DNA of 64,000 nt from Shimia sp. (GCF_022448905.1 NZ_JAKVCW010000009.1:124001-188000), one strand, 5' to 3'. Shown: positions 36,793-46,233, counted from the stretch's first letter. Made by a program: numbers and translations. The notes: generated by a model from the sequence alone, not told the origin.

Positions 36793-37425
36793 ATGCAAGC
36801 AGCAGCGAAGTTTTGGGATGGTGTGGCGCAGAAATACGCCAAATCCGCCATCAGTGATATGCAGGCGTATGAGTATACGCTGGGCCGGACACGGTCATAC
36901 CTCAAGGAAAGTGACGTGGTGATGGAGTTGGGCTGTGGCACAGCTTCCACCGCCATCAAGCTGGCCGATGCGGTGGCGGAGATGGTGGCCACGGATGTGT
37001 CCGGGGGCATGTTGGAAGTAGGCCGCGAACGGGTCAGCGAAGCGGGCGCCAAGAATATCCGGTTGGTGCAGGCCACGCCGGAAAGCGCGCCGGAAGGTCC
37101 GTTTGACGTGGTGATGGCGCACAACCTGATCCACCTTTTGGAAGACGGCGACATCGCCATGGCCGAAGTCGCCAAGCGGGTCAAACCGGGCGGGCTGTTC
37201 ATTTCAAAGACGCCCTGCCTGAGCGAGAACATGCGGTCGATCAAATTCCGGATGCTCAAAACCGCGATCCCGCTGATGCAGTTTTTTGGCAAGGCGCCGT
37301 TTGTGCGGTTCTTCTCGATTGCCGAGCTGGAACGCTCTGTCACCGACGCTGGCTTTCGCATCATTGAAAGCGGCAACTTTCCGGCAGATCCGCCAAGCCG
37401 CTACCTTGTGGCGCGCAAGCTTTGA
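36793..37425 (+). CDS. Class I SAM-dependent methyltransferase
   Basis: A 210-residue methyltransferase with motif I VVMELGCGTASTAIKLA, acidic ATDVSGGML, motif IV FDVVMAHNLIHLLED and the KPGGLFISKTPCLSE loop. It resembles small-molecule methyltransferases of the UbiE/Coq5 superfamily. The ATG at 36793 follows AGGAGAAAGACC, so the eleven upstream codons are excluded. Its divergent position relative to the LysR gene suggests that LysR controls it (inference). Confidence 0.92.
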   Translation: MQAAAKFWDGVAQKYAKSAISDMQAYEYTLGRTRSYLKESDVVMELGCGTASTAIKLADAVAEMVATDVSGGMLEVGRERVSEAGAKNIRLVQATPESAPEGPFDVVMAHNLIHLLEDGDIAMAEVAKRVKPGGLFISKTPCLSENMRSIKFRMLKTAIPLMQFFGKAPFVRFFSIAELERSVTDAGFRIIESGNFPADPPSRYLVARKL

Positions 37426-37516
37426 CGCGCGGGATTTGAAACTGCTTCAAGTCGTGAGGGATTGGAGCACGGCGCCGGACAGGTTATGACCTTGCGCAAG
37501 CAAGAGAGGATACCCC

Positions 37517-37969
37517 ATGAGCCTAAACGTCTACCTGTCCGGCGAAATTCACACCGATTGGCGCGAGCAGATCATCGCAGGCGCCGCCGATCTGGATGTG
37601 ACCTTTAACAGCCCTGTGACCGATCACGCAGCTTCTGATGATTGTGGCGTGGCTATTCTGGGCGCGGAAGACAACAAGTATTGGCATGACCACAAAGGCG
37701 CGATGGTGAACGCCATTCGCACCCGCAAAGGCATTGAAGATGCGGATGTGGTTGTGGTGCGTTTTGGCGAGAAGTACCGCCAATGGAACGCCGCCTTTGA
37801 CGCGGGGTATGCGGCAGCGCTTGGCAAATCGATCATTGTCCTTTCGATGCCGGATCAGCAGCACGCGCTTAAGGAAGTACATGCGGCAGCCCTGGCCGTG
37901 GCGGAGGAGCCAGCGCAAGTGGTGCAAATTCTGCGCTACGTGCTCACAAGCCAGTTGCCAAACAGCTGA
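37517..37969 (+). CDS. YtoQ family protein (nucleoside deoxyribosyltransferase-like)
   Basis: A 150-residue YtoQ family protein. It begins MSLNVYLSGEIHTDWREQI and continues with TFNSPVTDHAASDDCGV, GAEDNKYWHDHKGA and ADVVVVRFGEKYRQWNAAFDAGYAAALGK. The fold is related to nucleoside 2-deoxyribosyltransferases, but the biological reaction is not established. AGAGAGGA precedes the ATG. It is followed by a GMC oxidoreductase. Confidence 0.92.
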   Translation: MSLNVYLSGEIHTDWREQIIAGAADLDVTFNSPVTDHAASDDCGVAILGAEDNKYWHDHKGAMVNAIRTRKGIEDADVVVVRFGEKYRQWNAAFDAGYAAALGKSIIVLSMPDQQHALKEVHAAALAVAEEPAQVVQILRYVLTSQLPNS

Positions 37970-38052
37970 CCTGCGCTGCGCGCTTACGTCGCGTTAGACT
38001 TGCTTGGTGAAATTGCCCCCTCCTAGGCTAAGAGTCAGCACAGGAGGGCGGC

Positions 38053-39657
38053 ATGGAATTTGACTATATCATCGTCGGCGGAGGGTCCGCCGGATGCGTT
38101 TTGGCCGCGCGCCTCAGTGAAGATCCGCACACCAAAGTATGTTTGGTGGAGGCCGGCGGCAAAGGCGAGGATATTTTCATCCGCGCCCCAGCCTTGATTG
38201 CCGCGATGATTTCCGGGCGCCCCAAGATCAACAATTGGGCGCTCAAAACTGTACCCCAAAAGCAACTGAACAACCGGCGAGGGTTTCAGCCTCGCGGCAA
38301 GGCCCTGGGCGGCAGTTCCGCAATCAACGCCATGCTCTATGTGCGCGGGCACAAAGCTGACTATGACGAATGGGCGCAGCTTGGTTGTGAAGGTTGGGAC
38401 TGGGAGAGCGTGCTTCCCTATTTCAAGAAATCCGAAGGCAATCAGCGTGGTGCGGATGGCCTGCATGGCGACGGTGGTCCGTTGCAAGTGGGCGATCAGG
38501 CTGAGCCGCGCGCCATCAATGACGCCTTTATCGCGGCCTGCAATGCGCACCAGATCCGGAGCAATGAAGATTTCAATGGCCCCGAACAGGAAGGCGCCGG
38601 GCACTATCAGGTGACGCAGTTTTTTGACGGCGACCACAAAGGCGAACGCTGCTCCGCTGCGGCAGCATATTTGCGGGAAAACCTGCATCGGCCCAACTTG
38701 ACCGTCTACACAAAGACCCAAGCGCGGCGGGTTGTGATGACCAAAGGGCGCGCCACGGGCCTTGAGATAAGGCGCAATGGCACTGTTGAGACGCTCCAGG
38801 CGCGCAAAGAAGTGATCCTGTCCTCTGGGGCCTTTGGCTCGCCACAACTCTTGTTGCTGTCCGGTATCGGCCCGCGTGAAGAAGTGGAAAAGCACGGTAT
38901 CGAACTTGTGCATGACCTGCCGGGTGTTGGGCAAAACCTTCAGGACCACCTTGATCACATATTAAGCTACCGCAACAAGAAGAAAGACACCGTGGGCCTG
39001 ACACCTTCGGGTTTGGCGAAGATGACCAAGGCAGCGCTGCGATGGCGCAAGACGGGGACCGGTCTGTTTGCCTCGCCCTTTGCCGAGAGCGGCGCGTTTT
39101 TCAAAACCGATCCCGCGTTGGACCGCCCGGACATCCAACTGCATTTTGTCGTGGGGATTGTGGATGATCACAATCGCAAGATGCACATGCCCTATGGCTA
39201 TAGCTGCCATGTCTGCGTGTTGCGCCCGCACAGTCGCGGAACCGTCACCCTACGCTCAGCCGATCCGGCCAAGCCGCCGAAGATTGACCCGAAGTTCCTG
39301 GAGGATGAGCGCGATTTTCAGGTGATGAAAAAAGCGATCAAGACGCTGGACAGCATCATGGAAGACAGTGCGCTCGAAGCTTGGCGTGGGGCGCGCTACT
39401 ACAAACACGACGGCTCGGACGCAGCTTGGGAAGCAGACATTCGTGCGCGGGCCGACACGATTTACCATCCGGTCGGCACCTGTAAAATGGGCACGGATGA
39501 CAAGGCGGTGGTGGACAACCAATGCCGCGTCTATGGCGTCGAAGGACTGCGGGTGGTGGATGCCTCAGTCATGCCACGGCTGATAGGCGGCAATACCAAC
39601 GCGCCCACGATCATGATCGGCGAAAAGATCGCCGACGCCATACGATCCGGCCACTAA
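38053..39657 (+). CDS. GMC family FAD-dependent oxidoreductase (choline/alcohol dehydrogenase-like)
   Basis: A 534-residue glucose-methanol-choline oxidoreductase. The FAD ADP-binding motif [17 protein letters not shown] lies at the N-terminus, followed by [20 protein letters not shown] (GMC signature 1) and [17 protein letters not shown] (signature 2). The catalytic pair appears as [10 protein letters not shown] and [13 protein letters not shown]. Members oxidise alcohols with FAD. Choline dehydrogenase-like enzymes are the nearest group, but no bet genes are near. A paralogue lies at 46306-47889. Confidence 0.93.
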   Translation: MEFDYIIVGGGSAGCVLAARLSEDPHTKVCLVEAGGKGEDIFIRAPALIAAMISGRPKINNWALKTVPQKQLNNRRGFQPRGKALGGSSAINAMLYVRGHKADYDEWAQLGCEGWDWESVLPYFKKSEGNQRGADGLHGDGGPLQVGDQAEPRAINDAFIAACNAHQIRSNEDFNGPEQEGAGHYQVTQFFDGDHKGERCSAAAAYLRENLHRPNLTVYTKTQARRVVMTKGRATGLEIRRNGTVETLQARKEVILSSGAFGSPQLLLLSGIGPREEVEKHGIELVHDLPGVGQNLQDHLDHILSYRNKKKDTVGLTPSGLAKMTKAALRWRKTGTGLFASPFAESGAFFKTDPALDRPDIQLHFVVGIVDDHNRKMHMPYGYSCHVCVLRPHSRGTVTLRSADPAKPPKIDPKFLEDERDFQVMKKAIKTLDSIMEDSALEAWRGARYYKHDGSDAAWEADIRARADTIYHPVGTCKMGTDDKAVVDNQCRVYGVEGLRVVDASVMPRLIGGNTNAPTIMIGEKIADAIRSGH

Positions 39658-39660
39658 GAA

Positions 39661-39680
39661 GGGGGAGCCGAGGCTCCCCC
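39661..39680. terminator. Bidirectional hairpin between GMC and GST genes
   Basis: Perfect stem GGGGGAGC-CGAG-GCTCCCCC between two converging stop codons only 31 bp apart. T/A stretches on both sides are short, so efficiency is uncertain. Confidence 0.75.
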
Positions 39681-39688
39681 AAATTGAT

Positions 39689-40390
39689 TTAGGCAGGCAC
39701 GGCTGGTGTTTTCAGACCAACTTGTACGGCTGGACGTGCGAGGAACCGCTCCAGATAGGCGTTCACGTTGGGGTAATTGTCCCAGCCAACCGCCTCCTTT
39801 GCACCGTAGTAATCCAAGGCGCGCAGCCATGGTGCGGTTGCGATGTCCGCAATCGAGTAGCTGCCAGTGATCCAGTCGCGGCCTTCCAGCTGTTTTTCCA
39901 GCACGGACAGCAACCGTTTGGCCTCATTCTGATAGCGTTCGCGTGGACGCGGGTCTTCGATTTCGGCTCCGGCAAATTTGGTGAAGAAGCCAAGCTGGCC
40001 AAACATCGGGCCAACACCTGCCATCTGGAACATGACCCACTGGATGGCTTCGTACTTCTCGGACGGCGTGTTACCGATCAGCTTGCCGGTCTTCTCCGCC
40101 AGGTAAATCAGGATGGCGCCGCTCTCAAACAGGCTCAGCGGCTGACCATCTGGACCGTTTGGATCAATGATGGCCGGAATTTTGTTGTTGGGGTTTAACG
40201 CCAAAAACTCCGGGCTTTTGACATCTGCATCGCTCAGCGTCACGAGATGCGCTTCGTAAGGCTGGCCAATTTCTTCTAGCATGATCGAAACCTTCACCCC
40301 GTTTGGTGTGGGGAAGGCATAGAGCTGCAGAACGCTTGGATCTTGAGCGGCCCAGCGGCTGTTGATTGGGTGATCGGTGACAGTGGTCAT
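39689..40390 (-). CDS. Glutathione S-transferase (YfcG/Ure2p-like)
   Basis: A 233-residue GST with a thioredoxin-like N-terminal domain (LQLYAFPTPNGVKVSIMLEE, LNPNNKIPAIID, SLFESGAILIYLAEKTG) and an all-helical C-terminal domain (YSIADIATAPWLRALDYYG). The TPNGVKV motif is typical of Nu-class/YfcG-like disulfide-bond oxidoreductases that bind two GSH molecules. It converges on the GMC oxidoreductase gene. Confidence 0.92.
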   Translation of the reverse strand: MTTVTDHPINSRWAAQDPSVLQLYAFPTPNGVKVSIMLEEIGQPYEAHLVTLSDADVKSPEFLALNPNNKIPAIIDPNGPDGQPLSLFESGAILIYLAEKTGKLIGNTPSEKYEAIQWVMFQMAGVGPMFGQLGFFTKFAGAEIEDPRPRERYQNEAKRLLSVLEKQLEGRDWITGSYSIADIATAPWLRALDYYGAKEAVGWDNYPNVNAYLERFLARPAVQVGLKTPAVPA

Positions 40391-40547
40391 TGTGGCTCTC
40401 CTGTTGCGGTCCTAGGGGATAGATAAGCGCTTTTTCCCATCCCGCCAGCGCTCTATGCGTGCTATAGGGAGCATGTTACTGTGCATCAGCGCAGAGCCAA
40501 CATGTTAAAAAGCCGCCCAAAATGGGCATAAAATCGGGGGAAGTCCG

Positions 40548-41354
40548 TTGGAATCCATTGTAGAACAGGCGCAGGGTTTTGGCCCACTGCTGATCACTGC
40601 CGTCAAAGCGCTGGTTGTGCTCATCATCGGTTGGATGGTCGCTGGTGCGATCAGCCGCATGGTGCGCAACCGCGTGAATAAAACACCAGAAATTGATGCG
40701 ACGCTCGGAAACTTTGCCGCCAGCATTGTACGCTGGGTCATCTTGCTCATGGTGCTGGTTGCCATTCTGGGCATCTTCGGAATTGAAGCCACATCGCTTG
40801 TAGCAATGATGGGCGCCGCGACACTGGCCATTGGTCTGGCTTTGCAGGGCACATTGGCCGATCTTGCAGCGGGCTTTATGCTCATCCTCTTCCGCCCCTA
40901 CAAAATTGGGCAATATGTGGATGTGGGCGGCACTGCTGGTACGGTTGTGGACCTGAACCTGTTTGTGACCGAGTTGGTCACGCCGGATAACGTTCAAATC
41001 ATCATTCCAAACGGCCAGGCCTGGGGATCTGTCATCACTAACTTCTCCGCACATGAAACTCGCCGCGTGGATGTGGTGTTTGGCATCGACTACGGCGATG
41101 ACGCAGACAAAGCCAAGCAGATCATTCTCGACACCGCCAACGCTGATGAGCGCGTGCTGAAGGACCCGGAAGCCTGGGCGCGCGTGACCAACCTGGGCGA
41201 CAGTTCGGTAGACATCACCATGCGCGTTTGGTGTGCCGCGGACGACTATTGGGAGCTGAAGTTTGGCCTCACGCAAGCGATCAAAGAAGCCTTCGACAAA
41301 GATGGCATCTCGATCCCTTACCCCCACACTGTGGAAATCAAACGCGAAGCATAA
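40548..41354 (+). CDS. MscS-type mechanosensitive ion channel
   Basis: A 268-residue small-conductance mechanosensitive channel that opens on hypo-osmotic shock. It has three N-terminal membrane segments, of which the last is the Gly/Ala-rich pore helix MMGAATLAIGLALQGTLADL. The beta domain (FRPYKIGQYVDVGGTAGTV, IPNGQAWGSVITNFS) and the C-terminal alpha/beta domain follow. I see only a TTG start (40548) in frame, after GGGGGAAG. A strong terminator follows. Confidence 0.94.
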   Translation: MESIVEQAQGFGPLLITAVKALVVLIIGWMVAGAISRMVRNRVNKTPEIDATLGNFAASIVRWVILLMVLVAILGIFGIEATSLVAMMGAATLAIGLALQGTLADLAAGFMLILFRPYKIGQYVDVGGTAGTVVDLNLFVTELVTPDNVQIIIPNGQAWGSVITNFSAHETRRVDVVFGIDYGDDADKAKQIILDTANADERVLKDPEAWARVTNLGDSSVDITMRVWCAADDYWELKFGLTQAIKEAFDKDGISIPYPHTVEIKREA

Positions 41355-41370
41355 ACGCGCCAGCGGATGG

Positions 41371-41397
41371 AAAGGCGGCCAAATGGCCGCCTTTTTT
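41371..41397 (+). terminator. Intrinsic terminator after mscS
   Basis: Perfect stem AAAGGCGGCC / GGCCGCCTTT with an AAAT loop, followed by TTTTTTG. It lies between the convergent mscS and DUF1330 genes. The A run on the other flank allows bidirectional use. Confidence 0.92.
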
Positions 41398-41402
41398 GTG
41401 TC

Positions 41403-41684
41403 CTACAGCAGCGTGATGGTGGATGTGCCAGATCCCTCACGCAGGGCATGAACCTCCGCCAATTCCGGATCATTGATCCAGGCTTTGGCGGCACCGCGAT
41501 CAGGGAAGGTTAGGATCACGGCGACGGTAGGGGCGGTTGCGGTCCCTTCGATCACCTCAGACTGCTTGGACACTTCCAATGGCGCGCCTCCATGTTTTTT
41601 GAGCGCGTCTCCTGCCCGTTCGCGGTAGGCCGCAAATCTATCAGGATTGGTGATGGTCAGGTTGACATAAGCATAGGCGGTCAT
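41403..41684 (-). CDS. DUF1330 domain protein
   Basis: A 93-residue protein of the DUF1330 dimeric alpha/beta-barrel family: AYAYVNLTITNPDRFAAYRE at the N-terminus and FPDRGAAKAWINDPELAEVHALRE. Function is unknown. The ATG at 41684 follows GGAGACC and excludes an upstream extension of nine residues. It is divergent from a LysR gene with 95 bp between them, so LysR may control it (inference). Confidence 0.9.
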   Translation of the reverse strand: MTAYAYVNLTITNPDRFAAYRERAGDALKKHGGAPLEVSKQSEVIEGTATAPTVAVILTFPDRGAAKAWINDPELAEVHALREGSGTSTITLL

Positions 41685-41779
41685 TGTGGTCTCCTTGTGA
41701 TTACCAGCCATAGCTAAGACATCCGAGACGATAGAAAACGATCATTGATGATCAATGCCTGTGCAAATATTGTCAGGTC

Positions 41780-42655
41780 ATGTTGAATTGGGATGATCTG
41801 AGATTTGTGCTGGAAACCGCACGGCAAGGCGGCACGAATGGCGCGGCACGGGCGTTAGGTGTCAACCACGCCACCGTGGCGCGGCGGATCACCTCGGCAG
41901 AAGAAGCGCTTGGGGCACGCCTGTTTGACAGGTTGGCAAGCGGCTATGTGCCCACAGAGGCTGGGTTGGAAGCGGTGCGCACGGCGGAAGCCATGTCCGA
42001 CCTGGAGCGCGGGCTGGACCGTCAGATCGCAGCACGGGACACCACGGTGAGCGGGCCATTGAAGGTGACAGCCTCCGAGCTGATCATCGAGCGGGTTTTG
42101 GCGCAGATTGTGGCCGATTTTGTGACCGAATATCCGGACATAAAACTGTCACTAGTCGCCACAAATGACACGCTAAACTTGGCGCGGCGGGAAGCGGATG
42201 TGGCGATCCGGTTTGCCAAAACACCGCCGGACACTTTGGTTGGACGTCGGCTGTTTGATTTGAAAGGTGCCGTTTACGCCACTCCTGACCTGTTGGCCCG
42301 AGACAAGGGAGGTGCGGCTCCGCTGGATTGGGTGCGGTTTGCCCATTGGCCTGGCCCTCCTGCGGAGATCAAAGAGGCGCGGCCCAACCTGAACACGCGA
42401 TTGACAGTGGATGACATGAGCGCGGCTATCGGTGCGGCGCGAGCAGGTATCGGCGCTACGCGTATGGCCTGTTTTTTAGGGGACACAGATCCGCAGCTGG
42501 CCCGCGTGCCAGGACTGCCGATGTTCACGCAAGCACCCTTGTGGATCTTGACCCACGCGGACCTGCGCCGGGTGCCACGCGTGCGGGCTTTCACTGAATT
42601 CGCCGCAGCGCGATTGAAAGCGCTGCAGCCGTTGTTTGAAGGGATGACCCCTTAG
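41780..42655 (+). CDS. LysR family transcriptional regulator
   Basis: A 291-residue LysR-type regulator with the N-terminal DDLRFVLETARQGGTNGAARALGVNHATVARRI helix-turn-helix region and an effector domain from about residue 88. The NHATVARRI recognition helix is typical of the subgroup that controls small oxidoreductase or DUF1330 genes. It is divergent from the DUF1330 gene. Its stop overlaps the convergent ald stop in a shared TTAG. Confidence 0.93.
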   Translation: MLNWDDLRFVLETARQGGTNGAARALGVNHATVARRITSAEEALGARLFDRLASGYVPTEAGLEAVRTAEAMSDLERGLDRQIAARDTTVSGPLKVTASELIIERVLAQIVADFVTEYPDIKLSLVATNDTLNLARREADVAIRFAKTPPDTLVGRRLFDLKGAVYATPDLLARDKGGAAPLDWVRFAHWPGPPAEIKEARPNLNTRLTVDDMSAAIGAARAGIGATRMACFLGDTDPQLARVPGLPMFTQAPLWILTHADLRRVPRVRAFTEFAAARLKALQPLFEGMTP

Positions 42656-43770
42656 GATTTCAGCGCCAGAGACGGCGAAATCACATCGATGCCCAGCGCC
42701 TTGCCCACCGCATAGTAGGTCAATTGACCGGCATGCACATTCAGGCCATTCAGCAGGTGCGGATCATCCTCACAGGCCTGCTTCCAACCTTTGTTGGCCA
42801 GGTTCAGCAGGAACGGCAGGGTTGCGTTGCCCAGCGCCTGTGTCGAGGTCCGCGCCACGGCGCCTGGCATGTTGGCCACGCAATAGTGCATGATGCCATC
42901 CACCTCATAAATCGGATCCGCGTGGGTGGTGGCTCGGGATGTTTCAAAGCACCCACCTTGGTCAATCGCTACATCCACCAGCGCTGCGCCCGGCTTCATC
43001 TCCGAAAGCTGTGCACGCGACACCAGTTTCGGCGCGGCCGCGCCAGGAATGAGCACCGCCCCGATCACCATGTCGGCTTCGCGCACCAGATCGGCGGTTG
43101 CGCCAGCGGTGGAGTATTGGTTCTTAAAGGTGCCGCCAAAGACATCGTCCAGATAGCGCAGGCGTGTCAGAGAGCGATCCAGAACGGTCACGTCTGCGCC
43201 CATGCCAGCGGCGATTTTGGCCGCATGGGTGCCAACAACACCGCCGCCAATCACAACCACCTTGGCAGGCGCCACGCCGGGAACACCGCCCATCAACACG
43301 CCACGACCGCCATTGGCCTTTTGCAGCGTCCAAGCACCAACCTGCGGTGCAAGACGTCCGGCCACCTCAGACATCGGGGCCAGCAGCGGCAAACCGCCAC
43401 GATCGTCGGTTACCGTTTCATAGGCAATGGCCGTACAACCGCTTTCGAGCAGGTCTACGGTTTGCTTAGGGTCCGGAGCCAAATGCAAGTAGGTGAACAA
43501 CAGCTGGCCTTCCCGCAGCATCTTGCGCTCTACCGCCTGAGGTTCTTTCACCTTCACGATCATGTCGGCTTCGGCAAAGACATCCTCTGCGGTGCCGATC
43601 ATCTTGGCACCGGCGGCGACATAGTCCTCATCCGTGAAACCAGCACCTACACCAGCGCCGGACTGGATCAGCACCTCGTGGCCATGATTGACCGCTTCAC
43701 GCGCCGCGTCAGGCGTCATACCGACGCGGAATTCCTGGGGTTTGATTTCTGTGGGGCAACCGATTTTCAT
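42652..43770 (-). CDS. ald: Alanine dehydrogenase
   Basis: NAD-dependent oxidative deamination of L-alanine to pyruvate and ammonia. The 372-residue protein has canonical catalytic residues Lys75 (IVKVKEPQ) and His96 (YLHLAPD), the Rossmann motif VVVIGGGVVGTHAAKIA and the C-terminal MPGAVARTSTQALGNATLP. It is divergent from an Lrp/AsnC gene, the usual partner that activates ald in response to alanine. Confidence 0.97.
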   Translation of the reverse strand: MKIGCPTEIKPQEFRVGMTPDAAREAVNHGHEVLIQSGAGVGAGFTDEDYVAAGAKMIGTAEDVFAEADMIVKVKEPQAVERKMLREGQLLFTYLHLAPDPKQTVDLLESGCTAIAYETVTDDRGGLPLLAPMSEVAGRLAPQVGAWTLQKANGGRGVLMGGVPGVAPAKVVVIGGGVVGTHAAKIAAGMGADVTVLDRSLTRLRYLDDVFGGTFKNQYSTAGATADLVREADMVIGAVLIPGAAAPKLVSRAQLSEMKPGAALVDVAIDQGGCFETSRATTHADPIYEVDGIMHYCVANMPGAVARTSTQALGNATLPFLLNLANKGWKQACEDDPHLLNGLNVHAGQLTYYAVGKALGIDVISPSLALKS

Positions 43771-43906
43771 GCGCCGTCTCCAAATTGAACTGTCCTCAGC
43801 TTAGGAAGCCTCGCCCCGAATTTGCTTAGAATTTAGGCAGTTTAAAAACTCGCGATTGCAAGAACCTTCGAATACTGTATTCAGGCGCGCAAGGAGCTTT
43901 CGCCAT

Positions 43907-44365
43907 ATGTCACTTGATCAAACAGATCGTCGGATTCTCACCGTCTTACAAAAGCAGGGACGCATCTCCAATGCGGAACTGGCAGAGCGCGTGAATCTGT
44001 CCCAATCCGCCTGTCACCGCCGCGTGCACCGGTTGGAGAAAGACGGTTACATCAAAGACTATGTGGCGCTGCTGGACCCTCGCAAGCTGGATGTGCCCAC
44101 CACGGTGTTTGTCGAGATCACACTCTCGGGTCAAGCCGATGAAGTGCTCGACGCGTTTGAGAAAGCCGTGTCACGCATTCCGGATGTGTTGGAATGCCAT
44201 CTTATGGCGGGCACAGCCGACTACATCCTGAAGGTAGTGGCAGAAAACACCGAGGACTTTGCTCGCATCCATCGCCAACATCTGGCCCGCCTGCCGGGTG
44301 TGGCGCAGATGCAATCCAGTTTTGCGCTGCGGACCGTGTTCAAAACAACGGCCCTGCCGGTTTAA
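43907..44365 (+). CDS. Lrp/AsnC family regulator, probably of ald
   Basis: A 152-residue Lrp-type regulator. It has an N-terminal helix-turn-helix (QTDRRILTVLQKQGRISNAELAERVNLSQSACHRRV) and a C-terminal RAM ligand-binding domain (VLECHLMAGTADYILKVVA). It is divergent from alanine dehydrogenase with 136 bp between them, which suggests an AldR-type role (inference from context). The ATG at 43907 gives the family-like start MSLDQTDRRIL. Confidence 0.93.
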   Translation: MSLDQTDRRILTVLQKQGRISNAELAERVNLSQSACHRRVHRLEKDGYIKDYVALLDPRKLDVPTTVFVEITLSGQADEVLDAFEKAVSRIPDVLECHLMAGTADYILKVVAENTEDFARIHRQHLARLPGVAQMQSSFALRTVFKTTALPV

Positions 44366-44376
44366 TCCAAGCAAGC

Positions 44377-44403
44377 TGTCACAAATCGACGGGCTGTGTC
44401 GTC
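44377..44403 (+). promoter_or_regulatory. ECF41-type promoter (TGTCACA-N16-CGTC)
   Basis: TGTCACA at 44377-44383 and CGTC at 44400-44403, 16 nt apart and 27 nt before the ATG of the first gene of the sigma-factor operon. These two boxes are the published -35 and -10 hallmark of ECF41 sigma factors, and the operon encodes such a factor, so autoregulation is likely. Confidence 0.8.
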
Positions 44404-44430
44404 TCCTTAGAAACATCTAGGAGACCAGTA

Positions 44431-44820
44431 ATGAACCACCCCTTACTTTTAGGGCTGTCAGCATACTTCCTAATCAACGCGGAATTTATGTGGACTGCCC
44501 CTATTGCTTGGTATGACACCGTTCCAGGAGTTGCCCAAACCGGCCCCTTCAATAGCCACTTCATCAAAGATGTTGCCCTAGCTTTTTTGGTCTCATCTTT
44601 GGCTCTAGTGGCTGCGGCCAGACTAAATGACCACCGATTGGCAATGTTTGGTGCTGCATGGCCCTGCTTGCATGCCGTCTTCCACATCTGGATTTGGATC
44701 GCGCATCGCAACACTGCGGTGGACGTGATTGCCTTGACAAACTTACTTGGAATTCAAGTTCCGGCGTGGATGGCCCTTTTTGCAGCGTCTAAACTCAAAC
44801 AAGAGGGAGCACAGGCATGA
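44431..44820 (+). CDS. Hypothetical membrane protein in the ECF41 operon
   Basis: A 129-residue protein with about four hydrophobic segments (LLLGLSAYFLINAEFMW, VALAFLVSSLALVAAARL, MFGAAWPCLHAVFHIWIWIA, IQVPAWMALFAASKL). I do not know the family. The His- and Trp-rich third segment could bind a cofactor or metal (inference). TAGGAGACC precedes the ATG at 44431. It is the first gene behind the ECF41 promoter, and its stop overlaps the next ATG. Confidence 0.82.
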   Translation: MNHPLLLGLSAYFLINAEFMWTAPIAWYDTVPGVAQTGPFNSHFIKDVALAFLVSSLALVAAARLNDHRLAMFGAAWPCLHAVFHIWIWIAHRNTAVDVIALTNLLGIQVPAWMALFAASKLKQEGAQA

Positions 44821-45353
44821 TCCGCACGCTACTCCATTCTGGCACCCGCAGCTTTGGCAAGAAATACGACTATGATGTTACCTATATGCACGAGGTGATC
44901 GACGCCTCGACAAAGGCCGGATTGGCACTGACCTTTCTGCCGATGGTCACGCAGTACAAAGGACCGGAGGAAGCTCGTGCCGTCTGGGCCGGGGCGCTGC
45001 TGGCCTCTACCTTGGACGGAGACTGCGGGCCATGTGGTCAACTAGTGGTCTCTTTTGCGCTCGAAGAGGGCGTGGATGGGGATCAGCTGCTTGCCGCCAT
45101 GGAGGGCCGGTTTGATGAGGCCGGTGACGTTGGTTTGGGGTTTCAATTTGCCCATCATGCCATTTCCGGCTCTTATGAGCCTAACACATTTGGCGACCGC
45201 ATTCGGCAGCGATTTGGCGACCAAGCTGTCATTGCCGCCAGTTTCGCAGCTGGGTCCGGACGGTTTTATCCGGTCTTCAAACGCGGGCTGGGGGACGGAC
45301 ATGCCTGTCAGCAGCTTGTGGTAAACGGACGGGTCGGAAAGGTGGCGGTCTAG
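44817..45353 (+). CDS. Carboxymuconolactone decarboxylase/AhpD-like protein with CGPC motif
   Basis: A 178-residue helical protein with a CxxC pair, Cys70 and Cys73, in LDGDCGPCGQLVV. This looks like the redox site of AhpD/carboxymuconolactone decarboxylase family proteins. The rest is divergent, so I assign family by motif and context. Genes of this family are the most frequent targets of ECF41 sigma factors. It overlaps the upstream membrane protein gene by 4 bp, and the sigma gene starts directly after its stop. Confidence 0.78.
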   Translation: MIRTLLHSGTRSFGKKYDYDVTYMHEVIDASTKAGLALTFLPMVTQYKGPEEARAVWAGALLASTLDGDCGPCGQLVVSFALEEGVDGDQLLAAMEGRFDEAGDVGLGFQFAHHAISGSYEPNTFGDRIRQRFGDQAVIAASFAAGSGRFYPVFKRGLGDGHACQQLVVNGRVGKVAV

Positions 45354-46232
45354 ATGGATCCCAACACAGCAGTCTTTGAACGGGAGCGCCCTGCGCTCCT
45401 GTCGATCTCGTATCGTATGTTGGGCGAAGTCAGCGCCGCTGAAGATGTGGTGCAGGAAGCCTGGCTGCGGTTTGCCGCCTCAGACGTACCCGCAATCGAG
45501 AACCCAAGCGCCTGGCTGCGCCGCGTGGCGACCAACATTGCGCTGGACACATTGAAATCTGCACGCGTCCGACGGGAAAGCTATGTTGGTCCGTGGCTGC
45601 CGGAACCGATCATCTCGGAGCATGGCCCCTCCACGGAAAGCCAATTTCAATTGGCACAAGAGTGTGAGTTGGCCTTGCTTTGGGCAATGGAGCGACTGGC
45701 ACCCACAGAGCGCGCCGCGTTTGTGTTACGCGAGGCGTTTGACGCAGACTACGCCGAGATTGCCAAAACTCTGGGCAAATCCGAGGCTGCGTGCCGCCAA
45801 ATGGTCAGCCGAGCACACAAGCGGTTGCAAACCAGCGGGCCGAGGTTTGATGTCAGCGCCGAGGACGCGGCCAAAGCGGCTGAGCGGTTTTTCTTTGCCG
45901 CGGCACAGGACCACGCCCAAGCCATCAAAGTCCTGTCGGAAGACGCCATAGCGATCACCGATGGCGGCGGAAAAGCCTCGGCGGCCTTCCGCGTCCTATT
46001 TGGACCAGCCGATATTATGACGGTCACGCAAGCTGTCATGGAAAAATCCAAAGAGCTGTCAAACGTACGGTTTGCACAAGTCACGGCGAACCGGCAACCC
46101 GCCGTGGCGCGATACGTGGACGGTGTTCTGGACACATTGACGCTGGTCCTGCCCGACAAAACCGGCGCAACCCATTGGATTTACGTGATGCGCAACCCTG
46201 AAAAATTACGCGTACTTCCGTCCAACGCTTAA
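45354..46232 (+). CDS. ECF41-family sigma factor with SnoaL-like C-terminal domain
   Basis: A 292-residue extracytoplasmic-function sigma factor. Region 2 (LLSISYRMLGEVSAAEDVVQEAWLRF) and region 4 (LAPTERAAFVLREAFDADYAEIAKTLGKSEAACRQMVSRA) are intact. Both ECF41 hallmarks are present: WLPEP at residues 81-85 in the linker and DGGGK at 203-207 in the fused NTF2/SnoaL-like extension. In ECF41 this extension replaces an anti-sigma factor and tunes activity. No anti-sigma gene is adjacent, in line with this. It sits in one operon with the CxxC protein. Confidence 0.93.
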   Translation: MDPNTAVFERERPALLSISYRMLGEVSAAEDVVQEAWLRFAASDVPAIENPSAWLRRVATNIALDTLKSARVRRESYVGPWLPEPIISEHGPSTESQFQLAQECELALLWAMERLAPTERAAFVLREAFDADYAEIAKTLGKSEAACRQMVSRAHKRLQTSGPRFDVSAEDAAKAAERFFFAAAQDHAQAIKVLSEDAIAITDGGGKASAAFRVLFGPADIMTVTQAVMEKSKELSNVRFAQVTANRQPAVARYVDGVLDTLTLVLPDKTGATHWIYVMRNPEKLRVLPSNA

Positions 46233-46233
46233 A

